A DNA stretch of 54,402 nt from Aeromonas australiensis (GCF_000819725.1 NZ_CDDH01000004.1:1-54402), one strand, 5' to 3'. Positions 34,685 to 44,541 are shown, counted from the first letter of the stretch. The notes: a model not told the origin generated them from the sequence alone. Numbers and translations: made by a program.

Positions 34685-34888
34685 ATGTACTCTTACACCC
34701 TCACCTTCAAGAAAGATGTCGATCGCCTGACCGCCCCCGAGCAGGAGGTCTCCTTGCAAAGCCCTGCCCAGGCGGGCGATTTCCTTATCCTCTCCGACGG
34801 CAGCCGCCATCAGGTGATGTTTGTCACCCACCGCGCCCACTACAGCAGCCTCTATCTCGATAAAGGGGTCAGGGTGCCACAGAGTTAG
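34685..34888 (+). CDS. 67-residue hypothetical protein
   Basis: A short protein beginning MYSYTLTFKKDVDRL with no family I recognise. It reads like a small beta-rich cytosolic protein (FLILSDGSRHQVMFVTHRAH). GGAG sits six bases before the ATG at 34685; a GTG at 34673 is a possible alternative start. A 22-codon open frame begins at 34661 with its own GGAG and overlaps the start, possibly a leader. No terminator is evident after it. Confidence 0.6.
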   Translation: MYSYTLTFKKDVDRLTAPEQEVSLQSPAQAGDFLILSDGSRHQVMFVTHRAHYSSLYLDKGVRVPQS

Positions 34889-35186
34889 TGGCTATCGCCT
34901 TCAATTGATGGGGCTGAGTGAAATATTCACGCTGTTGACATAATAATCATCGCATCATGTCAATGTTCCTTTATCTCTATCACGATATATCTGAGAAAGC
35001 GCGATGAAAAAATACAACATTGTCTTATATCAAATTCAATTTATTTAGCCACGAAAAAGCAAATCATACCTCACAAAAACGAACCACCATCACTCAATAT
35101 CATTGACCACATCCTTGGTGCGCTATAAAAATTACTTTGCTGAACATATTTATTCGCAAGTCATTATTATTGATGGAGTTATCACA
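34889..35186. other. AT-rich gap upstream of the nitrobindin-like gene
   Basis: 298 bases of strongly AT-rich sequence with TTGACA at 34938 but no matching -10 box at standard distance. I see no gene or RNA. It marks the left part of an AT-rich patch running to about 36.5 kb. Confidence 0.45.
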
Positions 35187-35813
35187 ATGAATAAAGTTAT
35201 CTTACCCATAGCATTAATTACCTGTGCCACGCTCGCTCACGCAGAGTCCAGCACTATTATCAACGGTCTGGATTTTGGTCCATTAGCTCAGTTGGCTGGT
35301 ACATGGAAAAGCACCGATGCTGGTGGTGTAGATGTAGCACCCGGCCAGGAGGGCAGCAAAGTTGGCAAAGGGGGGCCAGCAGTGGAACCCTTTTACGAAG
35401 TCATTACTTTTGAACCGGCTGCCGATGCTAAAAATGCCAGCGAACAATATCTGGTAGCCATGTATTACAAGCAGGAAGTATTCAGAAAAAGTGATAATGG
35501 GAAATTTCATGACCAACGCGGTTATCTGATTTATGACAAGAGCAATAAGCTTGTTTACAACTCATACTGTATACCCCGCGCAGTCTGTGTGGTCACTGAA
35601 GGCAAAGCGGGTAACAAAATCGAGTTCAAGACGGGCAAGCGCGGTATTGCGGAAAGCAATTATATGACCATTAATGATTCCACCGCTGATTTCTCGATGA
35701 CACTGGACTTCTCAGAGAAAGATCTCCTCAAATACAGTCAAACCACCAACCTGATGGTGTATGGCAAGCCATTCGCACACTCCGATAGTGCATCCCTGAC
35801 CAAAACCAATTGA
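35187..35813 (+). CDS. Exported nitrobindin/FABP-like beta-barrel protein
   Basis: A 208-residue protein with a clear signal peptide (MNKVILPIALITCATLAHA, cleavage before ESS), so periplasmic or secreted. The mature part shows LAQLAGTWKSTDAGG and PFYEVITFEPA, then YLVAMYYKQEVFRKSDNG and HDQRGYLIYD, a pattern like the heme-binding beta-barrel (FABP/nitrobindin, THAP4-like) domain. Two cysteines in YCIPRAVC may form a disulfide. Known nitrobindins are mostly cytosolic, so an exported one is unusual. TGGAG precedes the ATG at 35187; an upstream in-frame ATG at 35103 lacks one. Base composition is AT-rich, suggesting transfer. Confidence 0.7.
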   Translation: MNKVILPIALITCATLAHAESSTIINGLDFGPLAQLAGTWKSTDAGGVDVAPGQEGSKVGKGGPAVEPFYEVITFEPAADAKNASEQYLVAMYYKQEVFRKSDNGKFHDQRGYLIYDKSNKLVYNSYCIPRAVCVVTEGKAGNKIEFKTGKRGIAESNYMTINDSTADFSMTLDFSEKDLLKYSQTTNLMVYGKPFAHSDSASLTKTN

Positions 35814-35822
35814 TGTTTCATG

Positions 35823-35851
35823 GCCAAGGTATTCATTACCTTGGCTTTTTT
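35823..35851 (+). terminator. Intrinsic terminator after the nitrobindin-like gene
   Basis: GCCAAGGTA-TTCAT-TACCTTGGC (35823-35845) followed by TTTTTT. The stem has nine pairs. It also lies at the end of the convergent gene that follows. Confidence 0.9.
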
Positions 35852-36302
35852 ATATTCGTCGATAATCTATCCTGATGGCATCCCTATCCCACTCGGGATT
35901 GAGCACACCGGCATACCAGAGTGTCAGAATGACATCCATCTGATTGTTATGCTTCACAACCTTACCGCTCTTACAGGCCGAGATCACTTCCAGCCATAAC
36001 TGCTCGGGATTGATCGGTTTGGTAATATCCTTGTGTGACAATAAATCAATAGCAGCCAACACATATGCTCTGGTTTTGGTCGCAGCTACATAATGAACTG
36101 GCATGATGCAACTGATACAACCAAGACTGCAAAGAGTCAAAAAAGTTACCTTTGGATTATTTTTGAATTTTCCTGTGCTGATATCACCACCAAATGCTTC
36201 AGCAATAGCCATATCCCAGGCGGTGGCATGCCCATAATTATTCTGCACCATCAGATGAACAGCTCTCAGCGCTGCACCACCATATTTACCATAGATAATC
36301 AT
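35850..36302 (-). CDS. 150-residue protein of unknown function
   Basis: Begins MIIYGKYGGAALRAVHLM, followed by a helix-rich middle with CSLGCISCIMP (three close cysteines) and a C-terminal LWLEVISACKSG and LTLWYAGVLNPEWD. From memory it recalls the small DUF6979 family, but I cannot confirm that. The start at 36302 is favoured by GGAGGG upstream; an upstream extension of 25 residues has no such site. The gene is AT-rich like its convergent neighbour. The cysteine cluster might bind metal, or simply be buried. No operon partner. Confidence 0.6.
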   Translation of the reverse strand: MIIYGKYGGAALRAVHLMVQNNYGHATAWDMAIAEAFGGDISTGKFKNNPKVTFLTLCSLGCISCIMPVHYVAATKTRAYVLAAIDLLSHKDITKPINPEQLWLEVISACKSGKVVKHNNQMDVILTLWYAGVLNPEWDRDAIRIDYRRI

Positions 36303-36536
36303 CACTAATCCCTCCGTTTGCCCCATAGTAAGGCCGAACAGGCGAGATAAGCTAAAATAAATATCAATCACGATCATCGATTTTTCCCATTGATAACAAA
36401 TCCATTTTTTAGCTGAATTAAATATTAATCCATATCAATGTTATATCTTTATCTACCGAAAGGCTGACTGGTCGATGTCAGCCTTCCATTATCATTCATC
36501 AACATCCATTTTCGTGTATAAACGGGTTCACCCAGC

Positions 36537-36923
36537 CTAGAGCACCTCTATTTTTACTTTGATAATCCCGTCGCGAATATTGCCGATGGTGCCAAAGGCC
36601 GATTTGGAGAGATCGATAATACGTCCCCTTTTAAAGGCACCGCGATCATTGACCTTGACCACTACGCTCTTGCCGTTGGCGAGGTTGGTGACCCGCACCA
36701 TGGCGCCAAAGGGCAATTCCATATGGGCGGCGCTATTGAGGTTGTTGCGATAGATCTCGCCGCTGGCGGTCTTTTTGCCGTGATAACGGTCGGCATAATA
36801 GCTGGCGTAACCGGTCTCGCTATAGCCGCGCCAGCTGCCGCCGTGGCTCTCGTCATAACGGCTGCTACAGGCCGCCAGCAGCAGGCAAAGAGATAACAGC
36901 AGTCCTTTCTGGATATGTTGCAC
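36537..36923 (-). CDS. RlpA-family lipoprotein
   Basis: A 128-residue lipoprotein with a double-psi beta-barrel domain. The signal peptide ends in LLLAACSS, so the lipid-bearing cysteine is near residue 20 and the protein is probably held in the outer membrane. ETGYASYYADRYHGKKTASGE, then LPFGAMVRVTNLANGKSVVVKVNDRG and GRIIDLSKSAF are the RlpA hallmarks, including the Asp of the lytic-transglycosylase site. It lacks the C-terminal SPOR domain of full-length RlpA, so it is a short paralogue. The GTG at 36923 is chosen because AGGAG lies nine bases upstream. Confidence 0.88.
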   Translation of the reverse strand: MQHIQKGLLLSLCLLLAACSSRYDESHGGSWRGYSETGYASYYADRYHGKKTASGEIYRNNLNSAAHMELPFGAMVRVTNLANGKSVVVKVNDRGAFKRGRIIDLSKSAFGTIGNIRDGIIKVKIEVL

Positions 36924-37109
36924 CTTTCCCCTCTCCTCTCTTCTTTTCGCTCTGCGCACTTTTTACTCTTCGATTCAACCGATAATGCTGGCGACACATT
37001 TACAGGCGGGAGCTCTCACCTTGCCATAGCTCCAAGGCACTCACCATGTTACTCGCCTTGTTGTCAGGCAGCAGCGACCGTGCGGCTACTTTGCCATATC
37101 TTCCATGTA

Positions 37110-37135
37110 AAAAGGGAGGCAAATGCCTCCCTTTT
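37110..37135 (-). terminator. Terminator after mukB
   Basis: AAAAGGGAGGC-4-GCCTCCCTTTT (37110-37135) has an eleven-pair stem with A/T tails on both sides, so it can act in either direction. It follows mukB by 45 bases. Confidence 0.85.
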
Positions 37136-37179
37136 AACTAGTTACCGTTCATCCCGTGTCGGGATGGGCCAGAGACTTC

Positions 37180-40100
37180 TCAGGCAATCAGCTTGTCATC
37201 GCTAAAGCCAAAGCCACGCAGCCCCACCACATGCACGTGCTCGTGCTTGCCCTGCACCTTGCGGATGAGCTTGTAGGTGGTGCCCTTCTCGGGGCTGATG
37301 TTCTCGGGCGCCGCGATAAGCAGCTGCATATCCTGCCGCTCGCACAGCTCGAACAGGGTGGCGATGGATTTGCCATCCAGACGGGCCGCTTCGTCGAGGA
37401 ACAGCAGACGGCAGGGGGCGATATCCTTGCCGCGCAGACGGCGGGACTCCTCCTCCCAGCTGATCAGCACCATCAAGAGGATGGCCTGACCGGTACCGAT
37501 CGCCTCACCGGTGGAGAGCGCGCCGCTCTCGGCACGCAGCCAGCCATCGGCGCCGCGCTGCACCTCGATCTCCAGCTCCAGATAGTTGCGATAGTCGAGC
37601 AGCACGTCGCCCATCACCTGATAGCTGCGATCTCCCTGCTCTACTTGCGGGTTCAGGCGCTGGAACAGCTTGGCCATCGCCTCGGAGAAGCTGAGCTCCT
37701 TGTCGGCGAACAGATCGTTGTGCATGGCAGTTTGGTCGGCCAGCGCCGTCAGCAGACGGGTATGGGCCTCGCGGATATTGACGTTGAGGCGCACCCCGCG
37801 CACCAGACCGAAGGCGATGTTCTGCAAACCCTGGTTGAGCACCCGAATGCGGTTCTGCTCGCGGCGGATGATGTTGGTGATCTTGGCCGCCACCTCGTGG
37901 GAGGAGAGCGACAGATGGGTTTCCCGCTGCTTGAGCTCGTCAGCCAGACGGGCCAGTTCGATCTCCATCTCCTCGATCGCCTCCACCGGATCATCGGAGC
38001 GGATGATGTCGTTGCGGATGCGATCTTTAAGGTAACGGTAGACCTGCACGTAGAAGGCGACCTTCTGCTCGGTGCTGCGGTTGCCCTCCGACAGTCGCAG
38101 CGCATCGCGCAGGGCCTCGTCGTGGGCCACCGCCACCCGCAGGGCGCCGAGGGCCTTGTCCGACATGGAGCGCAGCTCGTCGCTGTCAAGATACGCCAGC
38201 TCGCGCTTGTTTAAACGCTTCTCGACGTCGGTCTCCCGCGCCAGCCGCACCACCCGCGACCAGCTCGCCTTGTGACCCACCAGAGATTTACGGGCGCTGT
38301 AGTAATCCTTGCCTTCCAGCTTGAGACGACCGCCCAGGGATTCGATCTCCCGCTTGGTCACCTGCAACTGGGCCTCGGCGCTGGTGCGACGGGAGCGGGT
38401 GCGAATGAGCAGCTCTTCGATCTCTTTCTTGTGGGCGCGCGCCTTCTCTTCCATATCGTCAGAGAGGGTCAGCCCCATGGCTGCCAGCTCCTGCTCGAAC
38501 TCGGTCAGGGTCTGGCGCTTGGCCGAGGCGCTGGAATCGAGGGCGGTGCGCAGTTGCAACGCCTCGGTGTGGCGCTGGGCAATCTGCTTGTGCTGCTCGC
38601 CAGCGGTGCGGGCCGCCAGCTCGGCCGCTTTCAGCTTCTCTTTGAGTCGCTCGCTCATCTCGGAGGCCTTGCCCAGCAGGTCTTGAGCATCCTGATAGGC
38701 AAAGTGCGGCAGGCGGGCCACCAGCTGATCGAGGGCGTAGCACCGGCGCTTCTGCTCGGCCAGCAGGGTGTTGGCTTCATCATAGGCCGCCTGCAACGCC
38801 GCGAGATCCTGCGGATCCTGACGCAGCACCTGCACCATGGTTTCCAGTTTTTCCAACGACTTGCCGTGTTTGGCGATAAAGGCTTCGGCTGTTTTAAGGG
38901 CCTCCACATCGGCGTGTGCCGCCTCGAGGCGAGCCGCCAGCTCTGTCTCGGCAAACAGGTGGGCAAAGGGCAGCATGCCCTGCACCAGCTGGATATGGCG
39001 GGTCAGCTGGGCAGCGGCTGCTTTGGCATCACTCAGCTGCTTGTCGCACTCGCCGATGGCTGCTTGCAAGGCGCGCAGTTCGGCCTGTTTGGCCTGCACT
39101 TCGGCTTCGGGGTCGGGGCGGAAGGCGATATCCAGATGCTGACCGATAAAGTCGCGAAAGTGACCGTAGAGGCGGTGGTACTTCTGCTGCTCAAACGCAG
39201 CCTTGGCGTAACCCTCGATCAGCCCTTCACGCTCAAGGTCGAGCTGCTCGATCCGTTTTTCCCGGGCGGCGCGGCCAAACAGCGGCAGCTCGGGGTAACG
39301 GGAGAAGCGCACCTGACGCTTGCTGGTGCGCACCAGCACGGCGTCCCCCAGCTCGTCCGCTTCCACCAGATCCTCGTCAAAGGAGTCTGGGTTGCCCTGA
39401 ATCAGGTAGATATCTTCCGGGCAATCTTCCAGCTTTTTCAGCCGCTCGATGGCACCCTCAAGGTCGAGCACCACCAGGGCGCTGCGAGCCGGGCCGTAGA
39501 GCGCGGAGTAGTAAGGGGCATCGTCGATGGAGATGTCGTCGTAGACATCGGAGAGCAGCACCCCCCCCACCTGCTCGGCGATGCGGGCAAGGCGGGGATC
39601 CGCCTCGCCAGCACCCAGCTGCAGGTTGCGAATTTGCAACTCCAGCGCCTGTTTCTGCGCCGCGATGCGATTGCTCTCCTGTTCGAACTCGCGCTCCTTG
39701 TCGAGCACTGTCTGCATACCGGCCGAAAGCTCTTCGGCGGTAGTCAGCGGCAGACCGCTCTGCTCACGCAGCTGCTCGAGCTTCTCGAACGATTTGAGCC
39801 AGCGCGGCGCCAGCTTGGTCAGCTCCGCAATATCGCGGCCGAGCTGGGTGCCCTGATGCTCGAGGCTGGCGCGGCGCTGGTTCACCTCGGCCTGCTGCTC
39901 GGAGAGCTCCTCCTGACGGGTGCGCTGGGCTTCGAGGAAGATCTCCAGCTCATCGCTGCTTGCAATCAGCTGGCCGGAGGCCTGCTGCAGCTCGTCACGC
40001 AACTTGAAGAGGCTCTTCTGGCTTTCGCTCTCTTTCTCGAGGCGAGCCAGCGCAGCGCGCAGCCCCTGCCCCTGGGCAATGCGAGCCTTGTCTTCGATGT

Positions 40101-41607
40101 GACGCTTGAGCAGCGCCTGCGCGGTGGGCCAGGCAGCCTCGCGCACTGTCTCGGGGGCGATGCTCAAAAGCAGCGCCAGCGCCGCTTCGTGCTCGGCCAC
40201 TGCCGCCTTGGCCAGCGCCAATTGCTGTTCTGCCCCCAGCACCCGGCTGGTGAGGCTCTGCTCGGCGGCGCGGAACTGGTGCAGGGTGTCGCTCGCCTGT
40301 TCGGCGGTCAGCCCCGGCAGCTCGCACTGCTCGCGGGCAGCCTCCAGCGCCTGCACCGCCTGACGGTACTGGATGGCGCGGGTCTGCTGGATATCGAGCG
40401 CCTGCTGGTAGTCGGCAAGCTGGGTCTTGAGGCTATCGACTTCTGCCTGCGCCAGCTCCTTGCGCTCTTCCACTTCCAGCAGTTGGCCGTGGATCTCCTC
40501 CACCACCGCCTGCTGCTGTTCGAGTTTGTCAGAGAGATCCGCCAGATCGGCGCGGTACATCTCGATCTTCTTCTGCAAGCTGACAGCCGCCATCACCTTG
40601 GCCAGATGCTCGGAGGCAGACTCCAGCTCGTCGGTCAGCAGTTTCTCGCGGTTGGTGAGCTGCTCCACTTCATCGGCCAGATAGATGGCGCGCTGTTTCT
40701 CTTCGGCCAGAATGCGGCGCTTGTCGGCCAGCTCCTGGCGCGCCTTGAGGGCCAACTCGGAGAGGCGGCTCTTCTCGGCGGCGTTGCGCACATAGTCAGC
40801 GGCCACATAGTGGGTGGTCTCGGTGATCAGGTTCTTGAACAGATCCCGCTGACCCTGGGTCTCCTTGATGGCTTCCAGCGTGCGGCGGTTTTCATAGATG
40901 GCCGCCTCCATGTCTGCAAACGCCTTGCGCACCCCGGAGTTCTCCGGCAGCAAGTATTCGCGCAGGGAACGGCTGATGGACGAGGAGATACCGCCGTAGA
41001 GAGAGGCTTCGATCAGGCGATAGAACTTGCCGCGATCTTTTTGATCACGCAGCTTCTTCGGGGTGATGCCGAACTCGAACATGAAGTTGTGATAGTCGGT
41101 CACCGTATTGAATTTGGCGACTTTCAGCGCCCCCAGCTCGGCGGCCGCCCCTTTCAGGTCGGTAAAGGCACGTACCCGCCCCTTGCCGCCATCGAGCTTC
41201 TCCAGCAGCAGATCGGTCGGTGCCAGATTCTCCGGCACATCCACCAGCGCGAACGGGGTGATGTTGACCTTGTTGTCGCGGTTGGCCACCTGCTCGAGGT
41301 GCACGCCGACCCAGATCCGCTGTTCGCGGCTGTTCATCACTTCCAGCAGCGAATAACAGTGGCCGCGCTGCAGCTTGCCGTAGAGCCCCTTGTCACGGGA
41401 GGCGCTGCTGGAGCCCGCTTCCGTGGTGTTGCGGAAGTGAAGCAGTGACTGGTCGGGGATGAGCGCCGCGATAAAGGCCGCCATGGTGGTGGACTTGCCC
41501 GCGCCGTTGCCGCCAGAAAGGGTAGTGACCAGCTGGTCGAGATCGAAGGTCCGGGCAAAGAAGCCGTTCCAGTTGACCATGGTCAGGGATTTGAACTTGC
41601 CTCGCAC
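37180..41607 (-). CDS. mukB: Chromosome condensin subunit MukB
   Basis: SMC-like ATPase (1475 residues; E. coli 1486) that compacts and segregates the chromosome with MukE and MukF. Walker A SGGNGAGKST at 31-40; a long coiled-coil arm to a central hinge (about 640-780, LQLGAGEADPRLARI into the conserved DISIDDAPYYSALYGPARSALVVLDL); return coil; signature STGEAIGTGQ near 1365; and Walker B RLLFLDEAARLDG near 1400. It starts three bases after the mukE stop. Last gene of mukF-mukE-mukB, with a terminator downstream. All catalytic motifs are intact. Confidence 0.97.
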   Translation of the reverse strand: MRGKFKSLTMVNWNGFFARTFDLDQLVTTLSGGNGAGKSTTMAAFIAALIPDQSLLHFRNTTEAGSSSASRDKGLYGKLQRGHCYSLLEVMNSREQRIWVGVHLEQVANRDNKVNITPFALVDVPENLAPTDLLLEKLDGGKGRVRAFTDLKGAAAELGALKVAKFNTVTDYHNFMFEFGITPKKLRDQKDRGKFYRLIEASLYGGISSSISRSLREYLLPENSGVRKAFADMEAAIYENRRTLEAIKETQGQRDLFKNLITETTHYVAADYVRNAAEKSRLSELALKARQELADKRRILAEEKQRAIYLADEVEQLTNREKLLTDELESASEHLAKVMAAVSLQKKIEMYRADLADLSDKLEQQQAVVEEIHGQLLEVEERKELAQAEVDSLKTQLADYQQALDIQQTRAIQYRQAVQALEAAREQCELPGLTAEQASDTLHQFRAAEQSLTSRVLGAEQQLALAKAAVAEHEAALALLLSIAPETVREAAWPTAQALLKRHIEDKARIAQGQGLRAALARLEKESESQKSLFKLRDELQQASGQLIASSDELEIFLEAQRTRQEELSEQQAEVNQRRASLEHQGTQLGRDIAELTKLAPRWLKSFEKLEQLREQSGLPLTTAEELSAGMQTVLDKEREFEQESNRIAAQKQALELQIRNLQLGAGEADPRLARIAEQVGGVLLSDVYDDISIDDAPYYSALYGPARSALVVLDLEGAIERLKKLEDCPEDIYLIQGNPDSFDEDLVEADELGDAVLVRTSKRQVRFSRYPELPLFGRAAREKRIEQLDLEREGLIEGYAKAAFEQQKYHRLYGHFRDFIGQHLDIAFRPDPEAEVQAKQAELRALQAAIGECDKQLSDAKAAAAQLTRHIQLVQGMLPFAHLFAETELAARLEAAHADVEALKTAEAFIAKHGKSLEKLETMVQVLRQDPQDLAALQAAYDEANTLLAEQKRRCYALDQLVARLPHFAYQDAQDLLGKASEMSERLKEKLKAAELAARTAGEQHKQIAQRHTEALQLRTALDSSASAKRQTLTEFEQELAAMGLTLSDDMEEKARAHKKEIEELLIRTRSRRTSAEAQLQVTKREIESLGGRLKLEGKDYYSARKSLVGHKASWSRVVRLARETDVEKRLNKRELAYLDSDELRSMSDKALGALRVAVAHDEALRDALRLSEGNRSTEQKVAFYVQVYRYLKDRIRNDIIRSDDPVEAIEEMEIELARLADELKQRETHLSLSSHEVAAKITNIIRREQNRIRVLNQGLQNIAFGLVRGVRLNVNIREAHTRLLTALADQTAMHNDLFADKELSFSEAMAKLFQRLNPQVEQGDRSYQVMGDVLLDYRNYLELEIEVQRGADGWLRAESGALSTGEAIGTGQAILLMVLISWEEESRRLRGKDIAPCRLLFLDEAARLDGKSIATLFELCERQDMQLLIAAPENISPEKGTTYKLIRKVQGKHEHVHVVGLRGFGFSDDKLIA

Positions 41608-41610
41608 CGG

Positions 41611-42330
41611 TTATACCTCCAGATCCAGTTGTTCTTCATCGAGATCCGCCTCGATGTCATCAAAGAGCGAGTCGCTGCTCGGCATTTCGTCGTCGTGGAA
41701 GATGGCTTCACCCTCCTGGATCATCCGCAGCTGAACGGCGCGCGGATCTTCATCGGAACGCACATCGGCGGCGAAACGGAACACCGATTCGTTGACCCGG
41801 AATTTATCGCCGTTGCCAAGGGCGGTGATCATGCCAAGACGGCGCAAACGGCGCATGGAAGTACGGATCTTTTCGAGCAACTTCTTCTTGTCGAGATCGG
41901 TACCGCCGGAGCGGCTGTTGACCATCCGCAGCAGCTGCTTCTCGTCGGCGAGGCTCAGCACCTCTTCCTGCAGCTCGGCCATGGCGAACACCCCTTCCGA
42001 AGCCAGACGATCCGGGCTCAGGTAGAGGTAGCAGAGCACCTTGCCCACCAGCATATCGAGCTCGGAGAGCACGGTAGTGCCGATGTCGGCGCTCGGGCGC
42101 GGGCGCAGGTAGAAGAAGCCTTCCGGCGCCTTGATCAGCTCCACCTGATAGCGGCCGTAGAAGATCTCCAGCTCGCTGTGATATTCGACCAGCGCCGAGT
42201 GCTGCTCGAACTCGTCGGCACTGATGTGGCGGCCGGAGCGCAAGGCGGTGTCGATGCGCGGAAACAAGGGGTTGGCAATCGCCTCTGCGAGCCGCAGCGG
42301 CAAGGGAAACTCAGTATTGATCAATGACAT
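41611..42330 (-). CDS. mukE: Condensin accessory subunit MukE
   Basis: A 239-residue dimeric winged-helix protein that binds the MukF linker and tunes MukB. Conserved text such as [33 protein letters not shown] and [18 protein letters not shown] matches E. coli MukE (234). The acidic C terminus ([16 protein letters not shown]) is typical. The ATG at 42330 lies 20 bases inside the end of mukF and is preferred because it gives the conserved start; a longer frame would only add mukF-overlapping residues. Confidence 0.96.
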   Translation of the reverse strand: MSLINTEFPLPLRLAEAIANPLFPRIDTALRSGRHISADEFEQHSALVEYHSELEIFYGRYQVELIKAPEGFFYLRPRPSADIGTTVLSELDMLVGKVLCYLYLSPDRLASEGVFAMAELQEEVLSLADEKQLLRMVNSRSGGTDLDKKKLLEKIRTSMRRLRRLGMITALGNGDKFRVNESVFRFAADVRSDEDPRAVQLRMIQEGEAIFHDDEMPSSDSLFDDIEADLDEEQLDLEV

Positions 42331-43645
42331 AGGCCTGAACCTTGGATCCAGCTTGGTTAATGGGTTTCCATGCGGGTTGGCGATGCAGTTCGCGCTCGCC
42401 GCTGGCATGGCCCAGGCGCACGGCCTGGTCGATCAGAAGACGCGCCACATCGAAGTGGGCATGGGCCGGGTAGTCCAGCAGGTATTCCCGCAGCACATCG
42501 GCCAAGTCCAGCTGCTGGCCCTGCTCGGGGTAGCGGGCCAGATAGCGCTCGATGCGCTCGGCCAGCTCCTGGTTGATGTCCACCATCTCCATGTACTCCA
42601 TCTCGAGGGGCACCTCGCCGGTCACCTCCTCGTCGTGGATGGCGATGGTTTCGTCGCGCAGCTCCAGCAGACGGGGCTCTTCGGCCACCCGCAGTTGCCA
42701 GTTGTGCTGCTCGAAGTTGCGGATAGACTCGCGCAGCCGCTGGCTGAAGGCGCGGTTCTTGTCCATGTCGATGGCGTTGCGGATAAATTTGTGGACGTGT
42801 CTGTCGTAGCGGGACCAGAGCTCGATGCACTGCTGACCCCAGCTGGTAATGACGTCAAGACGCCCTTGCAAGGCGTGAGTCAGCTCCTCGACGTGGAACA
42901 GATCGTCGCGCCCCTGCGCCGCCTCCTGAATGTTGAGCAGCCCCGCCTGCAAGCGGTGGCCGGCGGCATCCAGGGTATCCTGCAGCTCGCGCAGGGTCTG
43001 GCCGGTCTCGTGCAGCAGCTTTTCGCAGCTGTGAATGGCATCGACCCAGTTCTGGGTCAGCAGGGCCGCAATCTCGCTTTTGACCTGATTCTGCTGCTCA
43101 TCCATGGCGCGCTGGGTGAGATCGATGCGGCCCAGGGTCTCTTCCAGCGAGAAGGTGAGGCGCGGCAGCACCTCGGCATCCCACTGCTCGCGGGTGTTGG
43201 TCTCGAGCGCCGCCTTGCGGGCGGTGTCGAGCTCGGCCGCCAGGTGCTCGAGCAAAATGGAGAGCTTGATGGAGTCGACCTGACGCTGATCGAGAAAGAA
43301 GTCGACGATGCTCATACCAAGGCGAGAGAGGCGGTAGAGGCTCTCCCCCGCCACCATGTCGGTGTTAAAGCGCGACAGCAGTTGCTGGCGAATGAGATCG
43401 TTGATGGCGTTGTTGGCGCGACCGGTGAGGGTCTCGTCCATCTGGCCAAAAGCATTGCTGACATAGCCGAAGGCATCGTGCAGCGCCGCTTCTGACAGGT
43501 CCGACTCATCTTCGGACAGGGTCTTGATTGCAATCAGAAAGGCCAGCCGGTCGGTCGGCAGACTCAACGCCAACCCCTCCTGCCTGACCCACCCTACTAT
43601 CTCCGGCAAAGAACGCTCGGGCAGGGTACGGGATGTACTCATCAT
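42311..43645 (-). CDS. mukF: Kleisin subunit MukF
   Basis: The 444-residue kleisin (E. coli 440) that bridges MukB heads. N-terminal winged helix (about 1-120, [27 protein letters not shown]), a central helical dimerisation region, the acidic linker near 330 ([18 protein letters not shown] precedes it) and a C-terminal winged helix ([19 protein letters not shown]). It is the first gene of the operon; 80 bases separate it from cmoM on the same strand, so cmoM-mukF-mukE-mukB may be one transcript, as in E. coli. Confidence 0.97.
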   Translation of the reverse strand: MMSTSRTLPERSLPEIVGWVRQEGLALSLPTDRLAFLIAIKTLSEDESDLSEAALHDAFGYVSNAFGQMDETLTGRANNAINDLIRQQLLSRFNTDMVAGESLYRLSRLGMSIVDFFLDQRQVDSIKLSILLEHLAAELDTARKAALETNTREQWDAEVLPRLTFSLEETLGRIDLTQRAMDEQQNQVKSEIAALLTQNWVDAIHSCEKLLHETGQTLRELQDTLDAAGHRLQAGLLNIQEAAQGRDDLFHVEELTHALQGRLDVITSWGQQCIELWSRYDRHVHKFIRNAIDMDKNRAFSQRLRESIRNFEQHNWQLRVAEEPRLLELRDETIAIHDEEVTGEVPLEMEYMEMVDINQELAERIERYLARYPEQGQQLDLADVLREYLLDYPAHAHFDVARLLIDQAVRLGHASGERELHRQPAWKPINQAGSKVQAYVIDQY

Positions 43646-43725
43646 GATGTTGTCATCTCGTTGTTGTCATTGAGCGCACAAACTTGCGCGCGGCTACATC
43701 CGGTAGCATCGAAAAATCAGGCCCA

Positions 43726-44541
43726 TCAACTGGTGGGTTTCTGCGCCATCACATGGATATAGCGACCGAGGGCGACAAAAGGCTCCTGGCGGCAATATTG
43801 CTGCTCCATGGCCAGCAGATCGTCGAACTTCTCCACCTGATCCTGCTTGTGACGCATATAGTCGTGGATCACCCGCACCCCGGTCTTGCCGATAATGCGC
43901 AGCCCCCCGCGGCCAATCCAGTCATAGACCTGCTCCGGCAGCTGGGGATTGGTGGGGGTGAGCGCAGTCTGGCGCTTCTTGCGCAGGCCCAGCCGCACAT
44001 AGTCAAAATTGCCCACCACCAGGCTCTGGAACAGCAGACCATGACGGTTGTAGAAAAGCAGCGACAGTATGCCCCCGCCATTGACGAAAGGGAACAGACC
44101 CAGCAAGGTCTGGCGCGGCTCGGCGAGCCACTCCAGCACCGCGTGGCAGAGCACCAGATCAAAGGTACCTGTCACGTGGTGCTTCAGATCCTGAATGGGG
44201 CAATGGATAAGACGGATCTTGTCTTCCAGCCCCTTCTCGGCGATCTGGCTGCGGGCCAGTTCCAGCATTTCTGCTGACAGATCGCACAGCTCCACCTGAT
44301 GGCCCATGGCCGCCAGCTTCTGGGCGAAATAGCCAAACCCGCCTCCCGCATCCAGGATGCGCAGCGGTCGGTTGCCAAGGCGGGCCAGGCAGGCTTCGAT
44401 GTCGCTCCAGACAATGGTGGTGCGGATGCGCCCCTTGGTGGAGTCGTAAATGTTGCGGGCGAACTTGTCGGCGCGTCCGTCAAAACTCTGATCGTGCTTC
44501 AAGAAGAAACTCAACTCTCTGCGCCACAGGGTTGTGGCCAT
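43726..44541 (-). CDS. cmoM: tRNA uridine 5-carboxymethoxy methyltransferase CmoM (SmtA)
   Basis: SAM-dependent methyltransferase (271 residues; E. coli 261) that methylates the carboxymethoxyuridine at tRNA wobble position 34. The SAM site LRILDAGGGFGYFAQKL near residue 62, LCDLSAEMLELARSQ, and the specific stretches FHAVLEW-like CHAVLEWLAEP, VVGNFDYV and EPFVALGRYIHVMAQKP match CmoM. The start is uncertain: ATG at 44541 is used, but no good ribosome site precedes it, and a TTG nearer FFLKHDQSFDG would give the E. coli length. Divergent from elyC. Confidence 0.92.
   Translation of the reverse strand: MATTLWRRELSFFLKHDQSFDGRADKFARNIYDSTKGRIRTTIVWSDIEACLARLGNRPLRILDAGGGFGYFAQKLAAMGHQVELCDLSAEMLELARSQIAEKGLEDKIRLIHCPIQDLKHHVTGTFDLVLCHAVLEWLAEPRQTLLGLFPFVNGGGILSLLFYNRHGLLFQSLVVGNFDYVRLGLRKKRQTALTPTNPQLPEQVYDWIGRGGLRIIGKTGVRVIHDYMRHKQDQVEKFDDLLAMEQQYCRQEPFVALGRYIHVMAQKPTS

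Noticed and set aside
34661..34729. 22-codon open frame overlapping the start of the 67-residue hypothetical
   Set aside because: It has a possible ribosome site, but no leader-peptide signature and no attenuator hairpin follows.
38272..41448. Very long open frame (1058 codons) antisense to mukB
   Set aside because: It is a GC-rich shadow frame lying wholly opposite a clear mukB, with low-complexity composition and no family features.
37180..43645. mukBEF as a Wadjet (JetABC) defence operon
   Set aside because: Lengths, motifs and neighbours (cmoM, elyC) are those of housekeeping MukBEF; only the separate TOPRIM gene resembles a Wadjet component.
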